Part shown: positions 49,280-60,148 of the stretch, piece by piece
How the letters are laid out: each line of letters begins with the position of its first letter
Position numbering within the stretch: position 1 is the first letter of the stretch
Assembly: GCA_007922225.1 (NCBI GenBank)
Contig: ML679966.1
Location: forward strand, 37,911,943-37,975,942
DNA length: 64,000 bases
From: Emydura subglobosa
Lineage: Eukaryota; Chordata; Testudines; Chelidae
Direction of reading: 5' to 3'
The notes under the pieces: generated by a model
The model's input: only the letters and a program-made list of their open reading frames with translations
Database searches by the model: none
Told to the model about the DNA's origin: nothing
Translations under genes and position numbers: made by a program

Positions 49280-50865
49280 AAATCTATCTGAAGATTCTTG
49301 AGTATATGAAGTAGTCGACTGTGAAAAATGCATGTTATAGTAGCAACCTTGCTTGATCTACAGAATTAAAGGACAATGAAACAAGGCTTTTACAGGAATT
49401 AATTAATGACTAATGAAAATAAATATCTGGGGGAAAAAAAAAACCCAACAACCCCAAAACACCCCAAATCCTACCCACCCCCCCCATCTTTTAACTCTCC
49501 CTCCTGAAAAAGGCTAGAATCTCTCTCAGCCATCAGACGAAACATAGATACACTGTAGGAAGAGAGATCTTCTGAGTGATTAAAAGCTGGAGTATCTCCC
49601 TTGAAAATGAGATTCAGAAATAGTAATCACAACACGTGAAGTAGCTAAAAATAATTTCAGTCCTCCACTTGTTCAGAAGCAACATCTCATAGTTTATGGC
49701 CTAACATCAGATAGAACCATTGGGCTTTTCATAATGTTAGGCAGTTTTAATTATAAGCATTCATGTTTATAAGGTTAATAGGGACAGATTCTTTAATTGT
49801 AACTTATTAATGAAGGTGGACTTTTGTTTTTACCAAAAACTTTTCTGGTCCACGCCTAAGTAGTCCAGGTTAGTATCTATTCTTGCAGCATACTGAGAGC
49901 AGCAGGTATAATTTATAAAATGAAAAAATATTACTCTGAGGAAAGGAAAGTGTTAAAGCCCTACTTCAAGAGACAGATACCAAATCCCATTAAACATGTA
50001 TTACTTTAGAGATCTGTGGAAGGCTGAAGATTTGAGAGAGCCAAGGATGTGGCACAGATTCAGCATATAGAGGATCCCTCATTCTTCCTTCTGTAGAATA
50101 TCCAAGTTCCTTTTCTAACTATATACTAAACCATTTCCACTACGTGCCAATTTCTTTGCAGGATGGGGAAATTCTATTATATTGAAGTATGGCTAAAAAT
50201 AGAAAACATTTCTTCTTACTACTCTAACTTTCTTATCGACAGCCCCACACCTCTATTTTTTGTCTATATCTTGTGGTTTTGTTTATAATACAATGGGGAA
50301 ATCACTGATAGGTTATTTATTTTTTTAATGATCATTATTTATTTTGGGCTATTTAAAAGTAAATTTGTGATTTTTTTTTTCATTCACAAACTTGGATACC
50401 AAATGGCTAGTTCAAATATTAAGGTAGTAAGTAGAATTGTCCAAAGGAGGAGATAATTTACTAATGGCTGCTTTGTATTCCAAGAGATGTTTAACCTCTT
50501 TTCTTGTAGGAACTAAAATAATATCCACTATGGAAAGATATTTTATTATATTCAGTTTCCATTATCTCCTGTGACACCACTTTTTGGTCGCCAAACATGC
50601 TGAAATTTTGTAAAAGATGTAAAAACGATGCAGTTAAGCTGAGAACATCAAGAAGATACCTGCTACCAGAGTTTTATAACAGAAAGCCTTATCATCTGAA
50701 TAGGATATAACTACATCTACAATACTAACTTATTTAATGTAAATATAATCTAATACACTGCATTACATGCAATCAATTACCAACTCAGGATTTTAGCTAT
50801 TAAATGCATATATCCACCAAATCTACCAAAAAAGGATAAAAAATGCCCTCTCTAATTTTAAATTG
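49280..50865. other. Intron, no named feature
   Basis: AT-rich; poly(A) and poly(C) patches at 49430-49490; nothing else recognised. Confidence 0.6.
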
Positions 50866-50872
50866 TTAAGAC

Positions 50873-51262
50873 TGTGTGACGATGCCTAGTGCTTCCCAGA
50901 AAGGGGGTGTGTGTTGGTTCAACTCCCATCCTATGCAGGTCCTAAAGTGTCATGCTTGGTCTCTGGCTGCCTATAACACCACTGTTCGAGAGTTTCCTGG
51001 GTGCGTTGGGTCCAGCAGTCCACCCGGGCTGAGCAGTTCAACTGTCCTGAAGCCTCTCTGGGCATGGCAGGGCTTCTGCCAGGCTCTGGGAGTGAGTCTC
51101 TCTCCGCTATTGTCCCGCCCTGCTCTGAGGCCTCTGCTGGGCTTTTAAGCCCCACCTCCTGCCAGGGTGCGTGCAGCATGCATGACGGGGAAGGGCCTGT
51201 CTGGCCCCGGATGAAGCTGAGGGTTCCCCCTCTGGTGGGAGGGGCTGATATACCCTGTCACA
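50873..51262 (-). mobile_element. Probable solo LTR, GC-rich
   Basis: Left TGTGTGACGATG and right CCCTGTCACA form inverted termini (TGTGAC/GTCACA). Flanking pentamers AAGAC and CAGAC agree at 4 of 5. GC content is far above the intron on either side. On the minus strand GGCTTAAAAGCCC is a TATA-like candidate. The three overlapping open frames here (about 82-100 codons) are a consequence of the GC-rich composition. Confidence 0.5.
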
Positions 51263-51471
51263 GACCTACATGTGTAGGTTTTTGGGTGGAGAGAAGGAAG
51301 TGACATGACTATATTTCTGAATGGCTATTTTTCACCTATTAAATGTTAGCTTAAGGAATGTAAAACTTCTCGCAGAAAGGTAACTTTCTGCTTTACTTTC
51401 AATTAAGTGGGGAAAAGGCAAAATTTTGCTTTCATAAGCAACAAAGCTGACCAATAAAAATTTGTAGAAGC

Positions 51472-51880
51472 TAGGGCTGGCCAGAAAACAAGAATTCCGT
51501 TTAATGACAAATTTTGAGTTTTCAAAACTTGTTTTTGTCCTGGATTGGAATAAAAACAAGAGTTTTGGGAATTTTCTATGAAAATAAAAGGAAGAAAGTT
51601 TCTCTCTGGCCCAATGAATATATAATTAGTTATAAAAAGTGAACAATTCCAACAGGAGACATTGAGAGACACAAAGACTGACTCAACAGCTTGGTGGTTA
51701 GGGCACTCACCTCATGGGGGAGAACTAGATTCATCTCCCTGTTCTGAACTAGGAAAATCAGGGACTCAGACCTGGTTCTTCACTTGGAAGATGACATCCT
51801 AACCACTCATTATTGGGTTGATTTCTTTTTCTCTAAATTCCACCTTGGACCTGAGAAACTGTTTTGTTGAAATGGATAAT
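51472..51880 (+). mobile_element. hAT-like non-autonomous element, right end missing
   Basis: Left terminus TAGGGCTGG, then the same AAAATTTTGAGTTTTC-type text seen in the other hAT-like copies, then the tRNA-like palindrome (GGTGGTTAGGGCACTCACC at 51690; GATGACATCCTAACCACTC near 51795). No right terminus CCAGCTCTA was found. Confidence 0.5.
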
Positions 51881-51884
51881 AACT

Positions 51885-53485
51885 TCTATAAAGCTATAAA
51901 TACAACAATCGGAGTAGTCTAAGATTACTCATTAGCTTGTGTTATTTCTTCTTTAATTTATAAACAGTATGACAACAGTCATTTGGGACATGTCCTTTTC
52001 CTGTAGAATATGTAGCATGTTGATTCTCAAGGTTGAATACATTTTAGGTTTCATAACATGAGACAGAAGAGTTCTTTATTTTTAAAATCCCTTTTTAATA
52101 TCTTTCCCGGGACAACACAAGATTCTTTTATCCGAAAGGTTTACTACATTGACAAAATGACACCAATATTTACGATTAGATCAATGTCATAAACCAGAGA
52201 CAGAAATATTACTTTCATGAAAATGTTTTTACTACATCATACTGTACAGTAGAACAGTCTGTTGAAATTGTAAACAACACTAACACCTATAGCAATTACT
52301 AATAGGCTGTAGGGTTTTTTGTTTTCACTGTCTCTCTCCAGGGCAAGATTTGTGGTAGATAAGATTAAGAGATTTTCAAAGCAACAATATAAAAAAGTCA
52401 TGGAACTGTTGAAAAACACAATGAAAAGGCACATAGCCTGGTGTAAGACTCTTTAAAATTACATTTAAATTTAAATATATTTTATAAATGCACATGCGCA
52501 CGCACACACTATTTTCAGTGCTTCAGGAAAAGCAATACACTTTTGGTTTCCCTCCCACGATCCATTTACTCTCCTTCTAATAAATGATCGATTTAGGACA
52601 CCTAATTATTTTAAAGGGTACCTCAGTATTGACCTTTATCTTCCCTCTCAAGAAGGCCATGAATGCCTTTAGTCCTGTGCTAACCACTAAAATATACAGC
52701 CTTATTAATTATAGATATATACTTTCATTTACAGTAAATCATACTTACGATAATAGTAAATATTAGAAAATAGTAGACAATAAAAGCAGGATAAAGTAAA
52801 AGGAAAGCAAGATAAAACATACCACAGGGAAGCTGATGACATTGAACTACTTAGAATTTTAATTTCATTTTGAATTTTTAAATCTTATATTTTATACTTC
52901 AATTGTAACAAAGATATATCAAATATATTTTGATTAAAAAACTGGAAATATGTTCCTGATTACATTACAGTGGTGTACTTATAATACACACAGGCAACAT
53001 TTTGCTACCTGGGAAAGTATTTCAAATAGGTTTAGACTGTTTACTTTCTATTGCTTCGATTCTGCAATCCAATCTGTGCAGGACTTAATTCAGGATCAGG
53101 GTTACTGGGTCCAGTCCAATGCTCATTGAAGTTATGGAAGTCTTTTTGTTAGAAAACCAATTACTTTACATGAAATTCATTTTGTTCAAAAAACTATCTG
53201 CTGAAATATTTGTTTTGTGACAAAACACAAAAATATGAAAAAAAAAATGTGTTTAATGAAAAAGCCATTCTCTCTCATTTTTTTTTTACTAGCTCTACTT
53301 TCCATTGACTTCAATGAGTGTTGAATCAGGCTCAATAAAATGTTATCTTAAAGTATGATTATCAGAGCTTTTGCAAGAAATATTTTACACAGCCGTTCAC
53401 TAATATTTTCTTTTACATCACTAAATAAAGACACTTATTTTCCTAAGACTAAAATAATACATATAATCTTCTTTAGAGAAGAACA
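51885..53485. other. Intron next to the 88-bp exon
   Basis: AT-rich. Near 53050-53160 and 53290-53340 there are worn pieces of the palindromic repeat class (CATTGACTTCAATGAGTG). The text at 53160-53296 (AAAATATGAAAAAAAAAATG to TACTAGCTCTA) may be a decayed hAT-like end. Confidence 0.5.
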
Positions 53486-53490
53486 CTCAC

Positions 53491-53578
53491 CTACAGTCAG
53501 TTGTCCAGTTAACTGTCCCATGTGATTTCTTGCATTCACTGTTACATTCCTGTCAGACTGTAAGACCAGTGGGCTATC
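53491..53578 (-). CDS. SGCZ: Sarcoglycan internal exon, zeta-type (88 bp)
   Basis: Seen: on the minus strand a pyrimidine-rich tract ends in TTTCCCAG, followed by 88 open bases and the donor TAG|GTGAGT. Translation begins DSPLVLQSDRNVTVNARN and continues through HMGQLTGQLTV, ending one base into a Gly codon (phase 1). NVT is an N-glycosylation sequon. Known: sarcoglycans gamma, delta and zeta are type II single-pass membrane proteins of the dystrophin-associated complex of striated and smooth muscle; this stretch lies in the extracellular beta-strand-rich part just outside the membrane. The residues agree with zeta better than with gamma (which reads QSTQNVTVNARN in this place) or delta. The exon joins in frame to the 123-bp exon about 33 kb downstream. 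The paralogue assignment rests on remembered family sequences; the sarcoglycan identity itself is firm. Confidence 0.93.
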
Positions 53579-54233
53579 CTGGGAAACATGTATAAGACAA
53601 GCAAATGAGAGAAAGATACAGACTTCAGTTAGAACTGTAAAACACACATATCTGATGATAGGGTCTTGCCAAAATACTAGATTCTTATTTTACATCACCA
53701 ATTCATGTAAAATATTTTACATATACACAAGGACAGAAATCTTAAAAATGAAAAGTTTACTGCATAACCTCTATTTTTAGATATCAGAGTTGAAATTATT
53801 CTCCAGAAATTATGTTTTATTCCCTGAAGATCACATTTGGATGATACAAATTATGAACAAAAAGTAACTAATTGTTGCATTTTATCTTAACCTTTTCTAT
53901 ATAATATAAACCATGTGTTCTCTATGCAGTACTCTTAGGATCATAAACAAACATTATAATAACCTTACTTTACTATTATTAATGATTTTAAGCCTTTGGA
54001 GGAGAAAGTGTTATTTGTATTTCCAAATTGATGAAAACAGAAGCATAGAAAGTTTACAGAGGAAATCATCAATTTAACAATCACATTGTACTATTTTAAT
54101 GTAGACCAACAGAGTCTTCAGAGAGTATTTATTGGGTTTACTAACAAGATTAACAGTGATGTACTCAACAGACTGAGATTATTATTGTATTTGTCTATTA
54201 CACTGAACTGTCATGAGATGATACATTAACAAC

Positions 54234-54591
54234 TAGAGCTGGTTGGAAAAACTGACAGAACCATATTATGTCAGAACAGAATTGTTCTGTTGGAACATAT
54301 TCCATTGAAACAGAAATTTTATGAAATTGGGTCCATTATTGCAGATTTTAATTCGAAGAAAATTGGGGGAAAAAGTTACAATGATGTTGAAACATCCCAT
54401 TTCAACATTTTTAGAATGAAATGTTTTGATTTTGTTTTGAAATGGCTTTTGTTTTTTAAACTTTAGAATACAAAATTAAAAAAACTGAAAAAATTGAAAA
54501 TTTCAGAAATTCAGTTTTTGCTCTGATTCTGAACTAAGCCAAATTTTGAAATTCTTCATGAAGCAGAACTTCCATCCTCTGCCCAGCTCTA
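54234..54591. mobile_element. hAT-family MITE, 358 bp, perfect 8-bp target duplications
   Basis: TTAACAAC at 54226-54233 and again at 54592-54599 flanks an element beginning TAGAGCTGG and ending CCAGCTCTA, a perfect 9-bp terminal inverted repeat. An 8-bp duplication with a (T/C)AGRGCTGG terminus is the hallmark of hAT transposons. The interior is AT-rich, with GAAATTTTATG and CATAAATT-like inverted blocks, and has no coding capacity. Confidence 0.93.
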
Positions 54592-55194
54592 TTAACAACC
54601 TTCAGATACTACTTACATAGAACTGTGACTAAAGTAACATTTTTGCATCAAATAACCAATTCCATGAGCCATTCAGTTCCATAATTTATTTTAATTTATA
54701 TGAATTTATTTGGCGAAAGCTTTGATTGTGCATGTGGCAAGATCAGGTTTTGACCTAATAAGCTTTAAATTATCCGGGACCCACCTACCTAACAGATCAC
54801 CTCTCTCCCTGTGAAACACTGTCACCATTGTAATCAGCTGAGCCATTGATACTAGATCCCTTCTTGATAGAAAAGAGAGTTGATAAAATAGAGAGCAGGC
54901 AAGACAATCTCTCTGAAGTTCCCAGGCTTCTGGAGTGCTCTCATTCAACCCCTGGTCCAATACAGCCTGAATTTGCAATTTCCAGGGCATACCTCAGGGC
55001 CCATTTGTCTCATCCAGCTTTTGAAGACCTATTGAGGTATAGATTGAGGTATGGGGTTGTTAGCATTTGATTATGAGCTGCTGCTTTGGTATGAAGGGTG
55101 AATTGACTGAACTGCATATCTAGTTGATGAATGAAAATAATTGGTAAGTCATTGAGACCATGATCATGGGTTCTTATTCTGAGAAAAAGAAAAC

Positions 55195-55243
55195 AAAAAC
55201 AAAAAAAACCCCAAAACCCACCAAACAAACAAACAAAAAAAAC
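55195..55243. repeat. A-rich imperfect (CAAA)n tract
   Basis: Low-complexity AAAAC/CAAA mixture. Confidence 0.85.
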
Positions 55244-55294
55244 CAGTTGCCTGTGGTCAAACTTTTCTAGAAAGAGAGATCATCTCCTCCCCAT

Positions 55295-55970
55295 TTACTC
55301 CCCACCCTTGCTGGGAAGATGGGGGAAAGAACTAAGGAAGCCACAGTTGGCCTGATTTTCATTGACTGGTGAATTGCCGCTGTACTTCAATCTTGCATTC
55401 CTCCTCCACTTGCCCTTTTCTTCTGGTACAGGACTAACTTCTATAATAAAAAACTCTTCTGGATTGTGTTTCCAGTGATATTTAACCCTAAAATGGTACT
55501 CTGTCTGTAGGTAGGTCTGATATTTTGACCTAGTTTCCAAGATAGTAAGTGTGTGTTTTCTCTTTCCCTGAACCCTATGTAATGCCCTGACAAACAACTT
55601 TCACAAAGGTGCTGCTTGGCTTGTCTATTTTCTTTTCAGGTGCAGAGCCATAACTATCTGAGACACCGTGTTCAGAGCAAACATTTGAGCTGAGAATATG
55701 ATCATATCAAGGGATGCATCGGCAACAAAAGCAGCTGCAATGGATATTTTTCTCAGCACTGATTTGATTTTCATGTCCCTTATGGATTTTTGAAGATCAT
55801 TAACAGGCAACTGGCTCTTTGGCAAAAGAGGTTATAATACACAGCTGAAGCTTCAAAATGTATCTTTAAAGAGCCTTTTATTTTGCTGGCTAGTCGATCT
55901 TTGTGAGAGAGATCCTTCTCTCTGAGAATAACCATATCCTTATCAAGAGAGGCTATTATCATGTCTATCT
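55295..55970 (-). pseudogene. LAP2/DIRS-like retroelement coding relic
   Basis: On the minus strand three frames follow one another with shifts. The first (55780-55962) contains LASKIKGSLKIHFEASAVYY, the second (55625-55825) ISIAAAFVADASLDMIIFSA, then a third (55295-55597) begins FVRALHRVQGK. KIK-SLK-H-EASA followed by AAAFVADASLD resembles the LAP2-alpha-like domain that occurs in DIRS-type retroelement proteins of reptiles. Stops and shifts between the blocks show it is dead. The third frame has no motif I recognise and may be unrelated. Confidence 0.45.
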
Positions 55971-56331
55971 TTGCCAGCTGAACTAAATCTTTGGATTCAG
56001 TAATTTATTGACCTTAGGTAGCTATTTGACTGCTTAAATTTCTCAGTGGTCTTCACATTCTCATTTGAAGGGTTTTTGTTTTCTTTTCATACTTAGAATA
56101 ACTATTTTGATTATCAAATGCTTTCTGCTCCTCAGGTTCGTTACACTAGTGCTCTGATTGTAAGTGAAGACCTTGGGTAGAAACTCTTAACTACAGTTTC
56201 ACATAAAGATAGGTGGAACAAGGCTGTCCTTAGTTTCTACCACCTTCCTTACATCTCTGGTGTCAACTCCAAGAACTTGTTTTCCCATGTAGAGGACAAA
56301 GGACAATACATCTGTATTCTTAATTCATGCA

Positions 56332-56687
56332 TATAGCGGTTTGTGCCTGACTCTTTTGCTGCCCTTGGTCCCCACAAACCACTTCCAGATAATGGCTTCA
56401 TGCTCCACCAGTGCACTTTATTTACAACCCACCACCTTCTATATAGCCAGTTATTACCAGTCGCAGCGTCTTACAGATTCAGCCTCTAGTCAAAGGGTGT
56501 GCAGCCTTCCCTGGCTGTAGCTTCTCCCTCTCTGGCTACTTACCCCTCCCTTCCTTCCAGCATCATCTTCCCGGGAGCTTTTATAGCCCTCCCAGGTTCT
56601 ACATCTGTTCCTAATTCCTTCCTTCCAGGCCAGTTTGCTCAGGTGGCTCCCATCTACAGGCTTGCTCAGCTATCTCCCCCTGCTACA
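56332..56687 (-). mobile_element. Solo LTR, 356 bp (5-bp target duplication ATGCA)
   Basis: ATGCA at 56327-56331 and 56688-56692. On the minus strand it starts TGTAGCAGG and ends CCGCTATA, a canonical TG...CA pair with the last C changed to T (TGTAGC/GCTATA). TATAAAAGC at 56587-56579 lies about 165 bp upstream of AATAAA at 56422-56417, the arrangement of an LTR promoter and polyadenylation signal. GC-richer than the flanks. Confidence 0.8.
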
Positions 56688-56712
56688 ATGCATGTCTTCT
56701 ATATGCACTTCT

Positions 56713-56786
56713 AGGATGAAATCCTGGCCTGACTGAAGTCAATGGCAAAACTCCCCTTGATGTCAGTGAAACCAGGATTTCACCCA
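56713..56786. repeat. Palindromic short repeat
   Basis: TGAAATCCTGG at 56717-56727 pairs perfectly with CCAGGATTTCA at 56772-56782 around CTGAAGTCAATGGCAAAACT. It lies 20 bp beyond the LTR target duplication. Confidence 0.75.
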
Positions 56787-57309
56787 CAGTGCTTAACAGA
56801 GAATGTATTATCTATTGGCTCTGAAGACAGAGAATCAGATGAATCGACGTATACAACAGTAGCCAGCTCAAAGACATAAGTGGTGGATAGAAGACTGTAC
56901 AAGTCTCTGAAATTACTCCAGTGTAAAACAGTTGTGAGATGAGAAGCAGTTTTAGGAATGAAAATTAACCTAGTTCTTTTACATGGTAATGTAGGATCAC
57001 TACCTCTAGATCATTATGTCTGCCTTTCTTCTGTTGTGACCTTTTAACTCAAAAGTAATGGATTTGATAATCTTCAGAATATTTGATTATTAGAGCGAAT
57101 CAGTGGGCTGGGGGTTAGCACCAAAATGTGATCATAAAACTGTTTCGATCAACAGAAAATTAAACCAACATGTCACAATAAACTTAACATATACAGCAGA
57201 ACACAGAAGATTAAATTCCTCATCCATTCACATTTGGACAAGTACTGTAGATAAGGAAAATACATTCAAAAGTCAGAATTAATTAGAAATAGAGTTTTTC
57301 TTCAACGGC

Positions 57310-57480
57310 CATATAGTTGAAGACCAGAAGGGACCATCAGATCACCTAGTCTGACCTTCTGTATATCACAGGCCACCAACATCACCCACAACCTGCACAC
57401 TAAACCCAACATACTATTCTTATATGTGATTAACCATTTCATTATCTAGGATGCTGATCCACAAAACGACAGATAAGTAC
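57310..57480 (-). repeat. CR1 LINE 3' fragment
   Basis: The + strand reads GAAGACCAGAAGGGACCATC then AGATCACCTAGTCTGACCTT, the same subfamily as the fragment at 1.8 kb, somewhat less diverged. Confidence 0.7.
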
Positions 57481-59430
57481 AATTGTAAATAATTACACAT
57501 ATAAAATGGTGTCAAAAAGCCTTGGATTCTGCCTGGCAAGCAACACAGCCCTCACCGTTTCTGCAAGTAAAAGCTATGATATCCTGTCAGTGTTCCATTT
57601 CTGATATACACCGCCTAAGTGAGGGTGACTTTACCTCAGATTTTCCACAAACATGGATGAAAGTTTAGAAATTGTTCTCACACGTAAAGGGAAGTAGACT
57701 GCTTTATAGTGTAATTTATTCACCTTAAGTGAAACAACTCAAATCATTCACATGGGGATTTCATTTGTATTCACCTTCTGATTGCATAGGGCAGCCAATC
57801 CCTTTTTGATGGTACTAGTTTCTCAGGTGTTTAACACACTGATGGCATGGCAAATACCTTGTTTTTTTTTTAAAAAAAGATATAAACACTGAATTTCATA
57901 GACTGAGATTATGACAGTTTTTATTTCCTCTGGAAATGACTTCAGGATCCAAATACCATAAGTAAAAGCTCTCTGTCTAAGGAAATAAATTACTGAAGTT
58001 GTGTACTGAGAAAAGCAGCTGTTCCTCAAGTTAAACCTTTACAATGGGATAAACTTGCAAAAACAGAATATATCATGCAAAAAGAAACTGGGTTTATGAG
58101 ATGTAACCAATAACCTCTTGCATTTCCCCCAATAGTTCATGAAGGTATTTGGGTCAATGTAAGTACTTTTCACCTCAATCCTTATTTCTGCTCTGGAGCC
58201 TGTAGTGATGTCATAATCCTGAACTTCTAATACAAAACCATTACCATGGAAATGTCTTTGATGTCACTAATTCTGCACCAACTTCTTCACAGAGTCATAC
58301 GTGAGCTCTTATATAGAACATACTTGATGAAAGATAGATCTATCGTCAGCTGAGAGTACTTTGATTTCTTCTTTCTGCAACACTAGGTCAAATTTGGCAT
58401 TTGGAAGAAATTTGGTATAGGGATGTTGAGACCGTATCAGAGTCCATATTGCAATTATTTAAAAGGAACATGATAGAAATGCCCCTTCTCACCTTTAGTA
58501 TTTGCTTAGAGCCTTTAACGATAGTAACATTAAATAATAAAACCAAAGGGATTATAGGGGGCAGTGAGGAGGAGTTTAAGAAGTTGAAGTGTGCTGAAGA
58601 TTATAGACCACAAACTATAATCCCTGAAATTTTGGATCTTGGTGATTTTAGTGTAATATATTAAAGACAAACTAGACATAGTATCTGATGCCATTGTAAT
58701 CACGTAGTTACCTGGATCAATTTTGCAACTCGAATATCACCTAGGCAGGAGACAGGTGAACCTATTTAGGTACACACAGAAATAATTTAAAAGGGCTTCA
58801 TTAAATTTTAATCTAGTTATAAATACAAAAAGGAACACTGAGGAAAATTAGAATTCCTTTATCTTTCCCTGTGGGGCAATATGAACTTAATTAAAATTAA
58901 TGTTCTTCCAAGAGTATTTTGTAATCTTTGCTGGCTGATGTTCCTGCGTACTAGCTGAATATTATTAAAATGATGACAGTATGATCGGAAAGCTAGACTA
59001 TCTTAAAAAAAAAACCCAAAGTTTCAGTGTATAGAACAGGAGGGTTTTGGAGTTTCTTAATTTTAAACACTCTCCTGCAGCTCCGGTTACTTGATAGCAC
59101 AATGAACCCATCTTTTCACAGTTAATGTTATGAGCAGAAAGAACCCCCACCCTGTACCTCAGGAAAGGCCTATTTCCAACATTGACTCTGCACAGCAGAA
59201 ATGTTTGACCAACTCTGAGGCAAATTAGACTAGCAATTTGACATAAGAGAGCTGAAAAATTATGGGATAAATAACACAGCAAATAGAACACTTTTTTGAA
59301 GCATGTCTCATTCTTATGGCCTAAAATATGGGATTTATTCATGAGCTGTTAACAAAATCTAGAATCAGGATACATGTTTTTGAAGTTCTTCATTTGTCTA
59401 GTTAGAAATATTAGAATAGTCTGAATAGAA

Positions 59431-59479
59431 TAGTTAGAATAGAATAGTCTGTCAGGTTAGAATAGAATGGTCTGTCAGG
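59431..59479. repeat. Tandem 23-bp duplication
   Basis: TTAGAATAGAATAGTCTGTC plus AGG is repeated immediately with one change (ATAG to ATGG); further AGAATAGT words precede it. Confidence 0.9.
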
Positions 59480-60148
59480 TTTGGAAAAACTTTATGGCAT
59501 TTACAAATAGTCTGACAGACTAGAAATTTCTCACGTCTGGTGAATTTTAGAGTGGACTGGACCCACTGGTAAACAAGGCCCTTTGTTTTCAGTTTTTATT
59601 TTGCTGAAAAAATCCTGGGACTCATCACTGTTTATTACAAAAATTTAAAAATGGCTGAAAATTAGTGTGAAAATTAAATTCAGTTTTCTGGGAAAATATC
59701 AGGGAACAGGTGGGCATTATAAAAGCAACAAATAGAAAAAAGTAAGAATATTGAAGAGAGAAGCAGTTTAATGCTGTGGTGGTTTATGCATGAACTGTAT
59801 TTAGCTGCATAATACATAGCATCACTAAATGGATACTTGAACCAACTGGAGCCTCAAGATATTATAACAAACAGAATTTAATATGGTTCACTTTTCAACT
59901 TAAATTGAACTCAAACACACTGTGCACCACCTCTGAGTTTTTGAAACCATTCTCTCTAATCCCTATTAAAAAGGAAATGTCTCTTCTTAATAAACAGTTT
60001 ACTATTGTTGACTTACATTTGACATAAGGGGATTCTATGTAAATTTCAAAAGTCTAAGGTAACATACGCTTGCAGCAGTTTAAAAAGTGTCTTTTCCAAA
60101 GCTTGTTCTCCTGAAGTTTTGGAGTTAGCTGAGTTTAGAAAAATATTC

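Larger units (their letters stand above)
20151..53490 (-). other. SGCZ: Intron between the two sarcoglycan exons (33.3 kb)
   Basis: Phase-1 intron bounded by GTGAGT at its 5' end and TTCCAG at its 3' end on the minus strand. SGCZ is known as a gene with extremely long introns, which fits. Open frames inside it are short and mostly explained by transposon relics, listed separately. No additional exon of the sarcoglycan family and no intact unrelated gene was recognised. Confidence 0.88.

Noticed and set aside
50876..51303. Three overlapping frames of 82-100 codons
   Set aside because: Expected in a GC-rich LTR poor in stop codons; no family resemblance.
54706..55070. Opposed short frames near 54.7-55.1 kb
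   Set aside because: Shadows of each other; no recognised motif, though this may be the outer edge of the neighbouring LAP2/DIRS-like relic.
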